Source of the DNA: Nesterenkonia sp. PF2B19
GTDB lineage: Bacteria; Actinomycetota; Actinomycetes; Actinomycetales; Micrococcaceae
Direction: 5' to 3'
Length of the DNA stretch: 64,000 nucleotides
NCBI RefSeq assembly: GCF_001758425.2
Contig: NZ_MDSS02000005.1
Coordinates: 1 to 64,000, forward strand
Shown in pieces: positions 17,628-27,913 of this stretch (position 1 is its first letter; every line of letters begins with the position of its first letter). The position numbers and the translations under genes were made by a program. The notes beneath the pieces are model-generated. The model did no database searches, was not told the origin of the DNA, and was given only the letters and a program-made list of their open reading frames with translations.

Positions 17628-19053
17628 TCAGACGCCGGCCTCCTCGAGGATGCCGCGGCACTCCTCGAAGGCCGCGTCCTCGGCCCAGGAGTCTCCACCC
17701 TCCTGATGCTCCACCAGCGTGCGCTGGATGACGCAGTAGGTCGGCTTGCGCTCGTAGTCCCCCTCGTGCAGGGTCGCGTCGCCCTCACCCGGGAAGGTCC
17801 CCGGCACCCAGCTGTGGGCGTCCAAGGTGCCCCAGATGGTGAACGAGTTGCAGTTATCCACCTCCAGGCAGGCCTGCAGGACGGTCTCGAACCGTTCGGC
17901 AGCGCCGGCGCGGTCCTCATCGTTCATCCTGTCGTCCTCGCCGACGTCTCCGCGGACGTCGATCTCGGTGACGGCCGTATGCAGTCCCAGGGCGTCGAAA
18001 CGCTCGAGGTTCTCCTGGTAGGTCTCGTCGAAGCCATAGTTCATGCTCAGGTGAGTCTGGGCACCGAAGCCGTGGACCGGGACGCCGCGCTCCAGCTGAC
18101 CTTGGACGAGGTCGTAGTAGGCGTCAGACTTCGCGTTGACGCCGTCGACGTTGTAGTCGTTGTAGAACAGCAGCGCGTCAGGATCCTCCTCGTGGGCCCA
18201 GCGGAAGACGTCGTCGAGGACCTCGACGCCGAGCTCGCGGATCCAGATGTTCTCCTCGTCACGGATCGTGGCGTCGGCGTCGTCTCCGAAGATCTCGTTG
18301 GCGACATCCCACTGCTGGATGCAGCCGGCATAGCGGGAGACCACAGTCCGCACGTGGTCCTCCAGGATCCCGCGGAGCTCTTCGGGGCTGTGGTCTCCCT
18401 CCTCCAGCCAGTCGGGGTTCTGCGAATGCCAGGACAGCGCATGACCTCGGACGTCCATGTCATGAGCCTGGGCGAACTCCACGACGGCGTCGGCGGCCTC
18501 GAAGTCGTAGACCCCCTCCTCGGGGTGGACGAACTCCCACTTGAGGTAGTTCTCATGAGTGATCGAGGAGTACTCCGCAGCCAGATGCTCCTGGTAGCCG
18601 TCCTCCCCGAAGAACGGGTCGGTGCTCCCCTCATCGTCGAAGTGGCCACCGCCGGCCGCCACATTGCCGATGCGGATGCCGTCGTCGCTGTGGGCGCGCA
18701 GCGAGTCCCGGCCGCCGTCGTAGTCGGTGCGTCCGCCCTCCGGAGCGAAGGCGCACTCCGCGGCCCCGGCGTCGTCACCGCCAGGCCGCCCAGGATTGTC
18801 CGGCTTGCCGGGATTCTCGGGGCGCCCGGCATTGCCGGAGTTGCCCGGGCTGTCGGGGCGCCCGGCGTTGCCGGAGTTGCCCGGGCTGTCGGGGCGCCCG
18901 GCGTTGCCGGAGTTGCCCGGGGCGCACTGCTCCTGCGGCACCGTCCGGACTGTAGGCCGCAGCCGGCTGCGCGGCAGCCGCGCCCAGTGACACCGTCAAC
19001 AGCCCGGTGCACAGGGCGGCGGCGAGTCGCCGCGTGGTGGTCTGCGATGGCAT
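17628..19053 (-). pseudogene. secreted GH10 endo-beta-1,4-xylanase (frameshifted after the signal peptide)
   Basis: Family 10 glycoside hydrolase that cuts the xylan backbone outside the cell. The catalytic domain shows the acid/base in WDVANE and the nucleophile in AVTEID (residues 216 and 326 counting from the GTG at 18941). The ATG at 19053 with AGGAGG 7 nt upstream starts a clear signal peptide (TTTRRLAAALCTGLLTVSLG, AAAAQPAAA), but this is in another frame from the mature part. The break lies about 18930-18990 and looks like one extra base or two lost. A linker of three GNSGNAGRPDSP-type repeats precedes the catalytic domain. The mature protein is very acidic, and no carbohydrate-binding module is seen. 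Confidence 0.87.
18819..18920. repeat. 36-bp tandem repeat inside the xylanase linker
   Basis: Units start at 18819, 18855 and 18891 (the last is partial) and encode GNSGNAGRP(D/E)(S/N)P. The repeat keeps the reading frame and is close to identical between units. Confidence 0.85.
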
Positions 19054-19180
19054 GAGTTTCCTCCTGAGATCGAGTGCTCGGTCAGACATCCAGGAGTGGA
19101 GCGCTCTCACTGAGCGGCGACCTGAGCCGGGCCCGCCTCGTCGGCGCGATGTGATCCACCCCATGTTTTGTCTTCCCAAG

Positions 19181-19209
19181 AGACTATTTATGGCAAGCCC
19201 CTGTGTCAA
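19181..19209 (-). promoter_or_regulatory. xylanase promoter
   Basis: On the minus strand TTGACA (19204-19209) is followed after 17 bp by TAGTCT (19181-19186), in an unusually AT-rich patch about 130 bp upstream of the xylanase start. This is a good primary-sigma promoter match. Confidence 0.6.
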
Positions 19210-19245
19210 CCATCACAGAGTTCCGTCCCTCTGCCTCGCAGACGC

Positions 19246-19282
19246 AGAAGGGCCCCGGAGGAGATTCCTCCGGGGCCCTTCT
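19246..19282 (-). terminator. terminator after tRNA-Leu
   Basis: Perfect 17-bp stem (from AGAAGGGCCCC to GGGGCCCTTCT) with a 3-nt loop, 9 bp past the tRNA 3' end. It also separates the tRNA from the xylanase promoter. Confidence 0.85.
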
Positions 19283-19291
19283 CTCGGCTCG

Positions 19292-19375
<84 letters not shown>

Positions 19376-19553
19376 GAGCTGCCATCCAGGAAGCTTCTCG
19401 GCCCGTTATCCCACCGTCACCGGCGGGCCTCGTTCCGTTCACTCCGTCGAACAGCGATATCCATCCTAACCACAAGCGTGGCCCATCGCCTAATCGAGAT
19501 GATGTGACGCCTGACACGCCGTCGACCCACCTGTCAGCGGGCCTGCCGAGACC

Positions 19554-19570
19554 TCCTCAGCAGCTGAGGA
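19554..19570 (-). terminator. hairpin after the TrpX-type lipoprotein gene
   Basis: Perfect 7-bp stem TCCTCAG / CTGAGGA with loop CAG, about 30 bp past the gene's stop on the minus strand. Confidence 0.5.
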
Positions 19571-19600
19571 CGAAGGGGCCTCATCGCGCTGACCAGGGCG

Positions 19601-20671
19601 TCAGCCCTCCCCCACGACGACGTCCGCGGACTCCAGGATCTCGGCCGGGATCTCCAGCCCCATCGACTCAGCAGCCTCCGGATTGACGTGGAGCTCGTGG
19701 TCCTCTGCGGTCTCCACCGGCATCACAGCCGGGTCCTCGCCGTCGAGCAGGATGCGCAGCGCCATCTGGCCGGACTGCCGTCCGATCGCGTGGTGATCGA
19801 CCCCATAGGTGGCCACCGCTCCCCGCTCCACCGAATCGGCGTCGGCGGAGAACAGCGGGATCTGCCGCTGCTGGCTGAACTGGACCACCGACTCCAGGGC
19901 GGAGACCACCACGTTGTCCGTGGGGATCCACAGCGCGTCGACCCCGTCGAGCGACTCGACACCCTGCTGGACCTCCGCCGAATTCGTCACCGTGGCCGTC
20001 CGGAGGTCGAGCCCCTGCTCCTCTGCGGCCTCCTCGGCCAGGTCGACCTGCACCTGCGAATTCGTCTCGCCCGAGGCGTAGAGGATTCCCACGGTCTCCA
20101 CCGATGGGTCGACCCGGGTGATCAGCTCGAGCTGATCATCCACGGGGTTCAGGTCAGAGGTCCCTGTCATGTGTCCCCCAGGCTCCTCCCAGGAGTCGAC
20201 CAGACCCGCCGCCTCGGGATCCGTGATCACCATGAACAGGACCGGGGTGTCGCCGCCCTGAGTGGCTGTCGCCACCTGCTGCGACTGCGAGGTGGCGATG
20301 GTGGCGATGAGGTCATGGCCCCCGCCCGCCAGCTGCGCGGCGATCGTCGCCTCGGTGGATGCGTCCCCCTGAGCATTCTGCTCCTCCCAGTCCACCTCCA
20401 CTCCAGCCTCCTCGAACGCCTCCTTGAAGCCCTCGCGTGTGGCGTCCAGGGAGGGATGCGCGACCGGCTGGGCGATACCGATCGAGAAGCTCTCCTCCGC
20501 CGAGCCGTCTGCGTCACCGGCGCTTCCTGCGTCACCGGCGTTGGTCGCCCCGCAGGCGCCCATCAGCAGGGCGAGCACAGTCAGGCCCGTCGATCCCGCC
20601 GCCCGAGGGCCCGTCGATCCGCCGACCCTGCCGTTCCTGCGTGCTCGGTTTCTGCGCCCGGTTCCGCGCAT
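19601..20671 (-). CDS. ABC transporter substrate-binding lipoprotein, TrpX-like family
   Basis: Exported lipoprotein of 356 residues. A basic N-terminus, hydrophobic stretch and lipobox LLMGAC are followed by a Gly/Ala/Asp spacer and then a periplasmic-binding fold: IGIAQPVAHPSLDATREGFKEAF, ATIATSQSQQVATATQ, PVLFMVITDPEAAGLV, VGILYASGETNSQVQV and ATYGVDHHAIGRQSGQMA. These features match the COG2984/TrpX family linked to aromatic amino acid or purine-like uptake. The ATG has GAGGAGG 8 nt upstream. No matching permease or ATPase gene is adjacent, so it is an orphan here. Substrate is not determined. Confidence 0.8.
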   Translation of the reverse strand: MRGTGRRNRARRNGRVGGSTGPRAAGSTGLTVLALLMGACGATNAGDAGSAGDADGSAEESFSIGIAQPVAHPSLDATREGFKEAFEEAGVEVDWEEQNAQGDASTEATIAAQLAGGGHDLIATIATSQSQQVATATQGGDTPVLFMVITDPEAAGLVDSWEEPGGHMTGTSDLNPVDDQLELITRVDPSVETVGILYASGETNSQVQVDLAEEAAEEQGLDLRTATVTNSAEVQQGVESLDGVDALWIPTDNVVVSALESVVQFSQQRQIPLFSADADSVERGAVATYGVDHHAIGRQSGQMALRILLDGEDPAVMPVETAEDHELHVNPEAAESMGLEIPAEILESADVVVGEG

Positions 20672-20858
20672 CCTGGTCCTCCTCTGCTCCGACGGAGGTC
20701 GATCGTCCAGAGTCTGGAACGAGCCTGCGCTCCCTGACCCTCACGAGACCGACCCAGTGATCAGCACATATGCTCCCACGGATGGCAGGATCGCCGACCT
20801 GTGCAGGCGCCGACCGCTGACGGTCCGGGTCGATCAGACTCGATAGACTCGAGTCGTC

Positions 20859-23800
20859 ATGCCTGAATCCACGCGCACCTCCTCACGACGCCCCTCGCGA
20901 TCCTCCGCACGGGGCAGGGGCCCCCGTCCCGCCGTCGAGCGCCGACAGTTCTCGGTCGAGGAGCTCAACTATCCCGCCGCCCTGCCCGTCACCGGGGAAC
21001 GGGAGACGCTTCTGGAGGCGTTGCGAGAACATCAGGTGATCGTCGTCGCCGGTGAGACCGGATCCGGGAAGACCACCCAGCTGCCCAAGATGTGCCTGGA
21101 GCTGGGGCTGCAGCACCGCGGAGTCATCGGGCACACCCAGCCCCGCCGACTCGCGGCTCGCACCGTGGCGGAACGGCTCGCTGACGAGCTGGACACCAGC
21201 ATCGGCGCCGACATCGGCTACCAGGTGCGCTTCACCTCAGAGGTCTCCGAGACCAGCGCGGTGAAGCTCATGACGGACGGCATCCTGCTCGCCGAGCTGC
21301 GTCGCGACCCGCTGCTGCGCCGCTACTCTGCGCTCATCATCGACGAGGCCCACGAGCGCAGCCTCACCATCGACGTCATCCTCGGCTACCTGAAGTCCAT
21401 CCTGCCGAAGCGGCCGGACCTGAAGGTGATCATCACCTCCGCGACGATCGACCCGGAACGGTTCGCCACGCACTTCAGCTCGGATCCGGAGCATCCGACA
21501 GTCCCCATGATCGAGGTCTCCGGACGCACCTATCCGGTGGAGGTCCGATACCGGCCCCTGCGCGACGCCGAGGACCCGGAGTCCGAGGACGAGTTCGACG
21601 ATGCGTCCGCCGGAGCAGGCTCCTCCGAGGAACGCGACATGATCGACGCCGTCGGGGACGCCGTGCAGGAGCTCGCCGAGGAGCCGGACGGCGACATCCT
21701 GATCTTCTTCCCCGGCGAACGGGAGATCCGCGACGCCGCCGACGCGCTGGCCGACGTCGTCCGCCGCGACCGTCGCCTGGCGGGCGCCGAGATCCTCCCG
21801 CTGTTCGGCAGGCTCTCCCTGGCAGAGCAGAAACGCGTGTTCACCCCCGGAGGCCGACGACGCATCGTCCTGGCCACCAACGTCGCCGAGACCTCGCTCA
21901 CGGTGCCGGGCATCAAGTACGTCGTCGACACGGGCACGGCGCGGATCTCCCGGTACTCCACGCGCACCAAGGTGCAGCGTCTGCCCATTGAAGCCATCTC
22001 GCAGGCCAGCGCGAACCAGCGCGCAGGACGCTGCGGCCGCACCAGCGACGGCATCTGCATCCGCCTCTATTCGCAGCACGACTTCGAATCCCGCCCGGAG
22101 TTCACCGACCCCGAGATCCTGCGCACCTCGCTCGCATCGGTGCTGCTGCAGATGTCCGCCATGGGGATCACGCGCACCCCGGACGAGCTGCTGGACTTCC
22201 CGTTCGTCGAGCAGCCCGACGCGAAGGCCGTCAACGACGCCGTCCGCCTCCTGACCGAGCTGGGAGCACTCCACGCCGCCGGCACGGGCGGGTCCTCGCG
22301 AGGGCCGCGCCGCGGCACGATCACCGACGTCGGACGCGCCCTGGCCCAGCTGCCGGTGGACCCTCGGCTCGGACGCATGATGGTCGAGGCGGGGCGCCAC
22401 GGCTGCCTCGAGGAGGTCACTGTGCTCGTGGCCGCCCTGTCGATCCAGGACCCTCGCGAACGGCCCGCGGAGACCCGCCAGCAGGCCGACGAGATGCATC
22501 GCCGCTTCGCGGACGACACCTCGGACTTCTCCGCCCTGCTGAACCTGTGGCGGCACCTCCTCGAGCAGCAGCAGGAGCTCTCCGGCAATCAGTTCCGGAA
22601 GATGTGCCGCCGCGAGCACCTCAACTACCTGCGCGTGCGCGAATGGCAGGACCTGGTGGTCCAGCTCGCCGATCTCGCCCGACAGGCCGACCTGGGCCCG
22701 ATCGCCCGACCCCGTCGACGCAGCCAGATGCCCGTGGATCCCGCCGCCCGACACGACATCGTCCACCGCAGCCTGCTGTCCGGTCTGCTGAGCCACATCG
22801 GACTGTACAACCCGCGCACCCGTGACTACCAGGGCGCCCGGGGCACCCGCTTCGCCGTCTTCCCCGGGTCGGGACTGTTCAAGAAGAACCACGACTGGGT
22901 GATGGCCGCCGAACTGGTGGAGACCTCCCGGCTGTGGGCCCGCACGGTCGCACGCATCGATCCTGCCTGGATCGAGCAGCAGGCTCCGCACCTGGTCACG
23001 CGCAGCCATTCAGAGCCGCGCTGGTCGGCGAGGAAGGGCGCCGCCGTCGCCACCGAGAAGGTCACGCTGTTCGGGGTGCCCGTGGTCGCGGACCGGCAGG
23101 TGCTCTACGGCCGCATCGACCGGGAGCTCAGCCGCGAGCTCTTCATCCGGCATGCGCTCATCGAGGGCGACTGGACCACCCGCCACCACTTCGACCGGCG
23201 GAATCGTCAGCGGTGCCAGGAGATCGAGGAGCTGGAGAACCGCACCCGGCGGCGCGATCTCAGAGCCTCCGACGACGAGCTCTTCGCCTTCTTCGACGAA
23301 CGCCTGCCGCAGGACGTGGTCTCGCAGAGGCACTTCGACTCCTGGTGGAAGACCCAGCGCCACGAGACGCCCGAGCTCCTCGACCTCCCCCAGGACCGGC
23401 TCCTGGCCGAGACCGCGGAGCAGGTCGACGTCGACGAGTTCCCGGAGCACCTGGAGCTCGACGGCCTTCCCCTCGAGCTGCGCTACGAGTTCAACCCCGC
23501 CACCTTCACCGACGACGCACGCGGCACCACGGCCGACGGCATCACCGTGAAGGTGCCGGTCCTCTTCCTCAACCAGCTGCGGCCCGAGCAGTTCGACTGG
23601 CTGATCCCGGGCCTCCGGACGGAGCTGATCACCCAGCTGATCCGCTCCATGCCCAAACAGCTGCGGAAGAACTTCGTACCCGCACCCGACGTCGCCGCCC
23701 AGGCCCGGCAGCGGCTCGAGGAGGAGTTCAGCGCCGGCGAGGATCCGCTGGCGCCGTCGCTGGCCGCAGTGCTCCAGCGCCTCCGCGGGGTCCGGGTCGA

Positions 23801-25007
23801 GGCCTCGGACCTCGGGCTCGACCAGCTTCCCGCCCATCTTCGCTTCACCTACGCCGTGGTCAGCGAGCGCGGCCGAGTGCTGGACACCTCGCAGGACCTG
23901 GGAGAGCTGCAGCTGCGCTTCGCCGAGCAGAACCGCGAGGCCATCGCTCGTTCATTGGCAGCAGGTGACGCCACGGCGTCGACGGCGGCAGGGGCTCAAG
24001 CTCCCCACCCGTCCGACGGCTCCCCCGCTGGACACGGAGGCCACAGAGGCCACGGGCCGAAGAACACGCCCTCGGGAGGCCCTCGACCCCGTGGGCGGGC
24101 CGACACGAGGCAGTCTGCCTCCCCGGTGCCCACGCAGCGCGAGCAGACCACCTGGACCTTCGGCGACCTCCCGCGTGAGATCACCCGACAGGTGGCAGGG
24201 CGCGAGGTCACCGGCTATCCCGCCCTGACCGCTGAGGAGCCCGGTCGCCGGGGGGTCCGCTGCACGATTCAGGACTCTGCCGCCGATCAGCTGCGCATCC
24301 ACCGACACGGCGTGGTCGCCCTGCTGCAGGAGGTGCTGCCCTCTCCCCAGCGCTACGTCGTCGAGCACCTGAGCAATCGGGAACGGCTGGCCTTCGGCCG
24401 CTCGCCCCACGGGACCGTGGAGTCCCTGGTGGCCGACTGCACGACGGCGGCCCTGGACCATCTGGTCCCCGAGGAGCTGCCGTTCACCGCAGAGGCCTTC
24501 GACCGGATCTCTCGTCACGCCCGGGCCGAGCTGATCGAGACGGTGCTGGAGCTCACCGACGTCATCGCCCAGGTGCTCGGTGCCGCCGCCGAGCTGCAGG
24601 CCCGCCTGGACGCAGCGACCTCTCCGGCCCTGAAGCCCGCTGTGAGCGACATGCAGGCACAGGTGGAGGTGCTGGTGCACCCCGGATTCGTCACCGGCAC
24701 CGGGGCCGCCCAGCTGCGGCACCTGCCCCGCTACCTGCGTGCCATGGCACTGCGCTTGGATCGGCTCGAAGCCGGTCAGGCGATCACCCGGGACGCCCAG
24801 GACATGGCCACAGTCCAGCAGCTGGAGGACGAATACGACGCCGCCGTGGAGGCCGTGCCCTCGCAGCTTCCGGTGCCCGCCGACCTGGCCGCGGTGAAGT
24901 GGATGCTGGAAGAGCTGCGTGTGAACCTCTTCGCCCAGCAGCTGGGCACGGCCCAGACCGTCTCCGCCAAACGCATCCGCCGGGCCATCGCTCGGGGGGC
25001 GCGCTGA
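20859..25007 (+). CDS. hrpA: HrpA-type ATP-dependent RNA helicase (DEAH box)
   Basis: Large DExH-box RNA helicase of 1382 residues, close to the usual HrpA length; family members resolve stalled ribosomes and process mRNA. Motif I GETGSGKTT is at 65-73. TQPRRLAART, the DEAH box, TSATIDPERF, TNVAETSLTVPGIKYVVDTG and NQRAGRCGRT follow in order. The HA2 domain, an OB-fold region and the long HrpA-specific C-terminal domain come after. A low-complexity insert (about 1040-1100) splits the C-terminal part. The ATG lies 9 nt after TAGACT, so the mRNA may be leaderless. A strong hairpin overlaps the stop codon. Confidence 0.93.
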   Translation: MPESTRTSSRRPSRSSARGRGPRPAVERRQFSVEELNYPAALPVTGERETLLEALREHQVIVVAGETGSGKTTQLPKMCLELGLQHRGVIGHTQPRRLAARTVAERLADELDTSIGADIGYQVRFTSEVSETSAVKLMTDGILLAELRRDPLLRRYSALIIDEAHERSLTIDVILGYLKSILPKRPDLKVIITSATIDPERFATHFSSDPEHPTVPMIEVSGRTYPVEVRYRPLRDAEDPESEDEFDDASAGAGSSEERDMIDAVGDAVQELAEEPDGDILIFFPGEREIRDAADALADVVRRDRRLAGAEILPLFGRLSLAEQKRVFTPGGRRRIVLATNVAETSLTVPGIKYVVDTGTARISRYSTRTKVQRLPIEAISQASANQRAGRCGRTSDGICIRLYSQHDFESRPEFTDPEILRTSLASVLLQMSAMGITRTPDELLDFPFVEQPDAKAVNDAVRLLTELGALHAAGTGGSSRGPRRGTITDVGRALAQLPVDPRLGRMMVEAGRHGCLEEVTVLVAALSIQDPRERPAETRQQADEMHRRFADDTSDFSALLNLWRHLLEQQQELSGNQFRKMCRREHLNYLRVREWQDLVVQLADLARQADLGPIARPRRRSQMPVDPAARHDIVHRSLLSGLLSHIGLYNPRTRDYQGARGTRFAVFPGSGLFKKNHDWVMAAELVETSRLWARTVARIDPAWIEQQAPHLVTRSHSEPRWSARKGAAVATEKVTLFGVPVVADRQVLYGRIDRELSRELFIRHALIEGDWTTRHHFDRRNRQRCQEIEELENRTRRRDLRASDDELFAFFDERLPQDVVSQRHFDSWWKTQRHETPELLDLPQDRLLAETAEQVDVDEFPEHLELDGLPLELRYEFNPATFTDDARGTTADGITVKVPVLFLNQLRPEQFDWLIPGLRTELITQLIRSMPKQLRKNFVPAPDVAAQARQRLEEEFSAGEDPLAPSLAAVLQRLRGVRVEASDLGLDQLPAHLRFTYAVVSERGRVLDTSQDLGELQLRFAEQNREAIARSLAAGDATASTAAGAQAPHPSDGSPAGHGGHRGHGPKNTPSGGPRPRGRADTRQSASPVPTQREQTTWTFGDLPREITRQVAGREVTGYPALTAEEPGRRGVRCTIQDSAADQLRIHRHGVVALLQEVLPSPQRYVVEHLSNRERLAFGRSPHGTVESLVADCTTAALDHLVPEELPFTAEAFDRISRHARAELIETVLELTDVIAQVLGAAAELQARLDAATSPALKPAVSDMQAQVEVLVHPGFVTGTGAAQLRHLPRYLRAMALRLDRLEAGQAITRDAQDMATVQQLEDEYDAAVEAVPSQLPVPADLAAVKWMLEELRVNLFAQQLGTAQTVSAKRIRRAIARGAR

Positions 25008-25039
25008 GGAATGCCGCCCTGCGCGGCATTCCTCAGCGC
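25001..25039. terminator. terminator overlapping the hrpA stop codon
   Basis: Perfect 17-bp stem with a 5-nt loop (CCTGC); the hrpA TGA (25005-25007) is inside the left arm. It also serves the convergent sugar permease gene. Confidence 0.85.
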
Positions 25040-25050
25040 GACGGCGGTGC

Positions 25051-26231
25051 TCAGCGGTCGGCAGTGGCCCGCTTCTTGTTCCAGACGTCGAAGGCCACCG
25101 CGAGCACCAGCACCACACCACGCACCACGTTCTGCGTGGACTGATCGATGCCCATGATCTGCATGCCGTTGGACATCACCGCCATGATCAGACCACCGAT
25201 GATGGCGCCCTGCACCTTGCCGACGCCTCCTGTGACGGCGGCGCCGCCGATGAAGGCTGCAGCGATCGCGTCGAGCTCGAACATGAAGCCGGCACCGGGT
25301 TGGGCGCTGTTGGAGCGAGCGGAGTAGACGATCCCGGCCACCGCAGCCAGCAGGCCCATGTTGATGAACAGCAGGAAGTTCACCCGGCGGGTCTTCACAC
25401 CGGAGAGCTTGGCGGCCTGCAGGTTGCCGCCCATCGCATAGATGTGCCGGCCGAAGACGGTGCGCTGGGTGACGAACCCGTAGAGCAGCACCAGCGCGGC
25501 GAGCAGGATCAGCACGACCGGCGTCCCCCGGGCGTTCGCAAGGCGCCAAGCGAAGGCCATGATGATGGCCGCCACCAGCAGCACCCGCACAGCGAAGAGC
25601 CACAGGGCCTCCACGGGCTGCCGGTACTCCAGCTTGCGCATCCGATTCCGCCACTGGGACCAGGCGAAGCCCACCGCCGCCAGAGCACCGATGACCAGGG
25701 TGAAGACGTCATAGCCGGGGCCGCCGAGCAGCCCGTTGAGGAACCCGCCGGCGATGTACTGATACTCCGAGGGGAACGGGGACAGCGAGACGTTGTCCAG
25801 CGTCTGCATGGTCAGGCCGCGGAAGATCAGCATGCCGGCCAGCGTGACGATGAACGCCGGAATCCCGACCACCGCCACCCAGAAGCCCTGCCAGACGCCC
25901 ACGAGCGCCCCGGTGATCAGGGCGGCGAGGACGCCCACCCACCAGGGCATGCCTTCTCGGATCACGACCACCGCCGAGACCGCGCCGGTGAACGCGACCA
26001 CCGACCTACGGAGAGGTCGATGTGGCCGGCGACGATGATCATCACCATGCCGATCGCCAGGATCAGGATGTAGGAGTACTGCAGCACCAGGTTGGTCAGA
26101 TTGCCTGGGCTCAGCAGAGTGCCTCCGGTGAGGACCGTGAACAGCAGCACGATGAACACGAAGGCGATGTAGATGCCGCTCTGGCGCATGTTGCGGGTCA
26201 GCAGCTCCCGCAGGTTCGACGTGCCCGTCAT
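25051..26231 (-). pseudogene. CUT2 monosaccharide ABC transporter permease, GguB/XylH-like (frameshifted as read)
   Basis: Membrane subunit of a monosaccharide importer. The start (RELLTRNMRQSGIYIAFVFIVLLF) reads into the conserved GHIDLSVG, where the frame breaks near 26006. One missing base after GTAGG restores GHIDLSVGSVVAFTGAV and a 393-residue protein. Downstream are many membrane helices and the CUT2 signatures IPAFIVTLAGMLIFRG, RHIYAMGGNLQAAKLSGV and FIGGAAVTGGVGKV. The start overlaps the ATPase stop (ATGA). With the ATPase and ChvE-type lipoprotein it forms an importer beside araBDA, so L-arabinose or xylose is the probable substrate. Confidence 0.9.
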
Positions 26232-27787
26232 CGGTCGGTCTCCTTGGTCATGAGTTCCATCAGCCCCTCCTGGGTGGCCTCCGCGGCATCCACCTCGCCG
26301 GTGATGCGTCCCACGGAGAGCGTGTAGATGCGGTCGCAGAGTCCGAGGACCTCGGGCAGCTCGGAGGAGATCACCAGGATCGCCTTGCCCGCCGCGGCGA
26401 GCTCGTTGATGATCGAGTAGATCTCGAACTTCGCGCCGACGTCGATGCCTCGGGTGGGCTCATCGAGGATGAGCAGCTCCGGCTCGGTGTAGAGCCATTT
26501 GCTGAGCACCACCTTCTGCTGATTGCCCCCGGAGAGCTTCTCCACGACGGAGAGCACGGAGGGGGACTTGATGTTCAACGAGCTGCGATACCGCTCGGCG
26601 ACGGCGATCTCCTCGTTGGCGTTCACCCAGCCGGCCGGAGCCAGCTTCTTCAGGCCCGCGGCGGTGACATTGCGCCGGACGTCCTCGATCAGGTTGAGAC
26701 CATACTGTTTGCGGTCCTCGCTGACGTAGGCGATGCCGTGCTCGATCGCGTCGGAGACGTCACGGATCTGCACCGGCTTCCCGTGCATGGACACGGTGCC
26801 GGTGATCTCCCGGCCCCAGGACCGTCCGAAGACGCTCATCGCGAGCTCCGTCCGCCCGGCTCCCATCAGCCCGGCGATGCCCACGACCTCTCCGGCCCGG
26901 ACATAGAGGGACGCGCCGTCGACGACGACGCGATCCGGCTGGGTGGGGTGGGTGACGTGCCAGTCCTCGATCCGGAAGATCTCCTCGCCGATCTCCACCT
27001 CCCGCTCCGGGTACATGTGTTCCATGTCCCGGCCGACCATGCCGCGGATGATCCGCGCGGTGGTCTGCTCAGGAGTGGAGCCGTCGTGCATGTCGAGGGT
27101 CTCGATGGTGCTGCCGTCCCGGATCACCGTGGTGGAGTCCGCGACGGCGGCGATCTCGCCGAGCTTGTGAGAGATGATGATGCAGGTGACCCCTTCCTCG
27201 CGGAGGTCCCGGATGAGCCCCAGCAGGTGCTCGGAGTCGTCATCGTTCAGCGCGGCGGTCGGCTCGTCGAGGATCAGCAGTCGCACGTTCTTCGACAACG
27301 CCTTGGCGATCTCGATGAGCTGCTGCTTGCCGACCCCGAGGGTTCCCACCGGTGTCACCGGGTTCTCCCTGAGGCCGACCCGCTCCATGAGCTCCACAGC
27401 CTTCACGTTGGTCTCGTGCCAGTTGATCACCCCGGCGGTGGACTGCTCATTGCCGAGGAAGATGTTCTCCGCCACCGAGAGATGCGGCACGAGGGCCAGC
27501 TCCTGGTGGATGATCACGATGCCCCGAGCCTCAGAATCATTGATCCCGCTGAAGGAGACCGGCTCCCCCTCCAGGAGGATCTCGCCGTCATAGCTCCCCG
27601 CCGGGTACACCCCGGAGAGCACCTTCATGAGGGTGGACTTCCCCGCGCCGTTCTCCCCGCAGATGGCGTGGATCTCCCCGCGCTGGACGGTCAGCGACAC
27701 ATCCGAGAGCGCCACGACTCCGGGGAATCGCTTCGTGATCGAGCGCATCTGGAGGATGGGATCCTCCACATGGGTCCGTACTGTCAT
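26228..27787 (-). CDS. CUT2 sugar ABC transporter ATP-binding protein (two ATPase domains)
   Basis: Energising subunit of the monosaccharide importer, 519 residues with two fused ABC domains. Domain 1 has Walker [10 protein letters not shown], a degenerate signature [15 protein letters not shown] and Walker [12 protein letters not shown]. Domain 2 has a degenerate GLMGAGRTE, the signature [15 protein letters not shown] and [13 protein letters not shown]. This pattern of a degenerate second Walker A with a canonical second signature is usual in the GguA/XylG/MglA group. The ATG at 27787 is preferred over one 21 nt upstream because GGGAG precedes it and the protein then starts near [10 protein letters not shown]. 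Confidence 0.93.
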   Translation of the reverse strand: MTVRTHVEDPILQMRSITKRFPGVVALSDVSLTVQRGEIHAICGENGAGKSTLMKVLSGVYPAGSYDGEILLEGEPVSFSGINDSEARGIVIIHQELALVPHLSVAENIFLGNEQSTAGVINWHETNVKAVELMERVGLRENPVTPVGTLGVGKQQLIEIAKALSKNVRLLILDEPTAALNDDDSEHLLGLIRDLREEGVTCIIISHKLGEIAAVADSTTVIRDGSTIETLDMHDGSTPEQTTARIIRGMVGRDMEHMYPEREVEIGEEIFRIEDWHVTHPTQPDRVVVDGASLYVRAGEVVGIAGLMGAGRTELAMSVFGRSWGREITGTVSMHGKPVQIRDVSDAIEHGIAYVSEDRKQYGLNLIEDVRRNVTAAGLKKLAPAGWVNANEEIAVAERYRSSLNIKSPSVLSVVEKLSGGNQQKVVLSKWLYTEPELLILDEPTRGIDVGAKFEIYSIINELAAAGKAILVISSELPEVLGLCDRIYTLSVGRITGEVDAAEATQEGLMELMTKETDR

Positions 27788-27870
27788 TGGTCTCCCTCTC
27801 TGCCCCATCGGAATCGTCCCCGGCAGGTCCGTCCGGGGACGCAGCCCCGGACGGTGCCCTGCGACGACGA

Positions 27871-27903
27871 CGTCCCGACCAGGACCCAGACTCCTGGCCG
27901 GGA
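27871..27903 (-). terminator. hairpin between lipoprotein and ATPase genes
   Basis: Interrupted stem GTCCCG-A-CCAGGA / TCCTGG-C-CGGGAC with a short loop, in the 126-bp gap after the lipoprotein gene. It probably attenuates transcription or protects the 3' end, keeping the binding protein more abundant than the membrane parts. Confidence 0.5.
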
Positions 27904-27913
27904 CCTCACCGGA

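Noticed and set aside
18819-18920. Possible CRISPR or mobile repeat in the xylanase
   Set aside because: The 36-bp units have no spacers and encode an in-frame protein linker.
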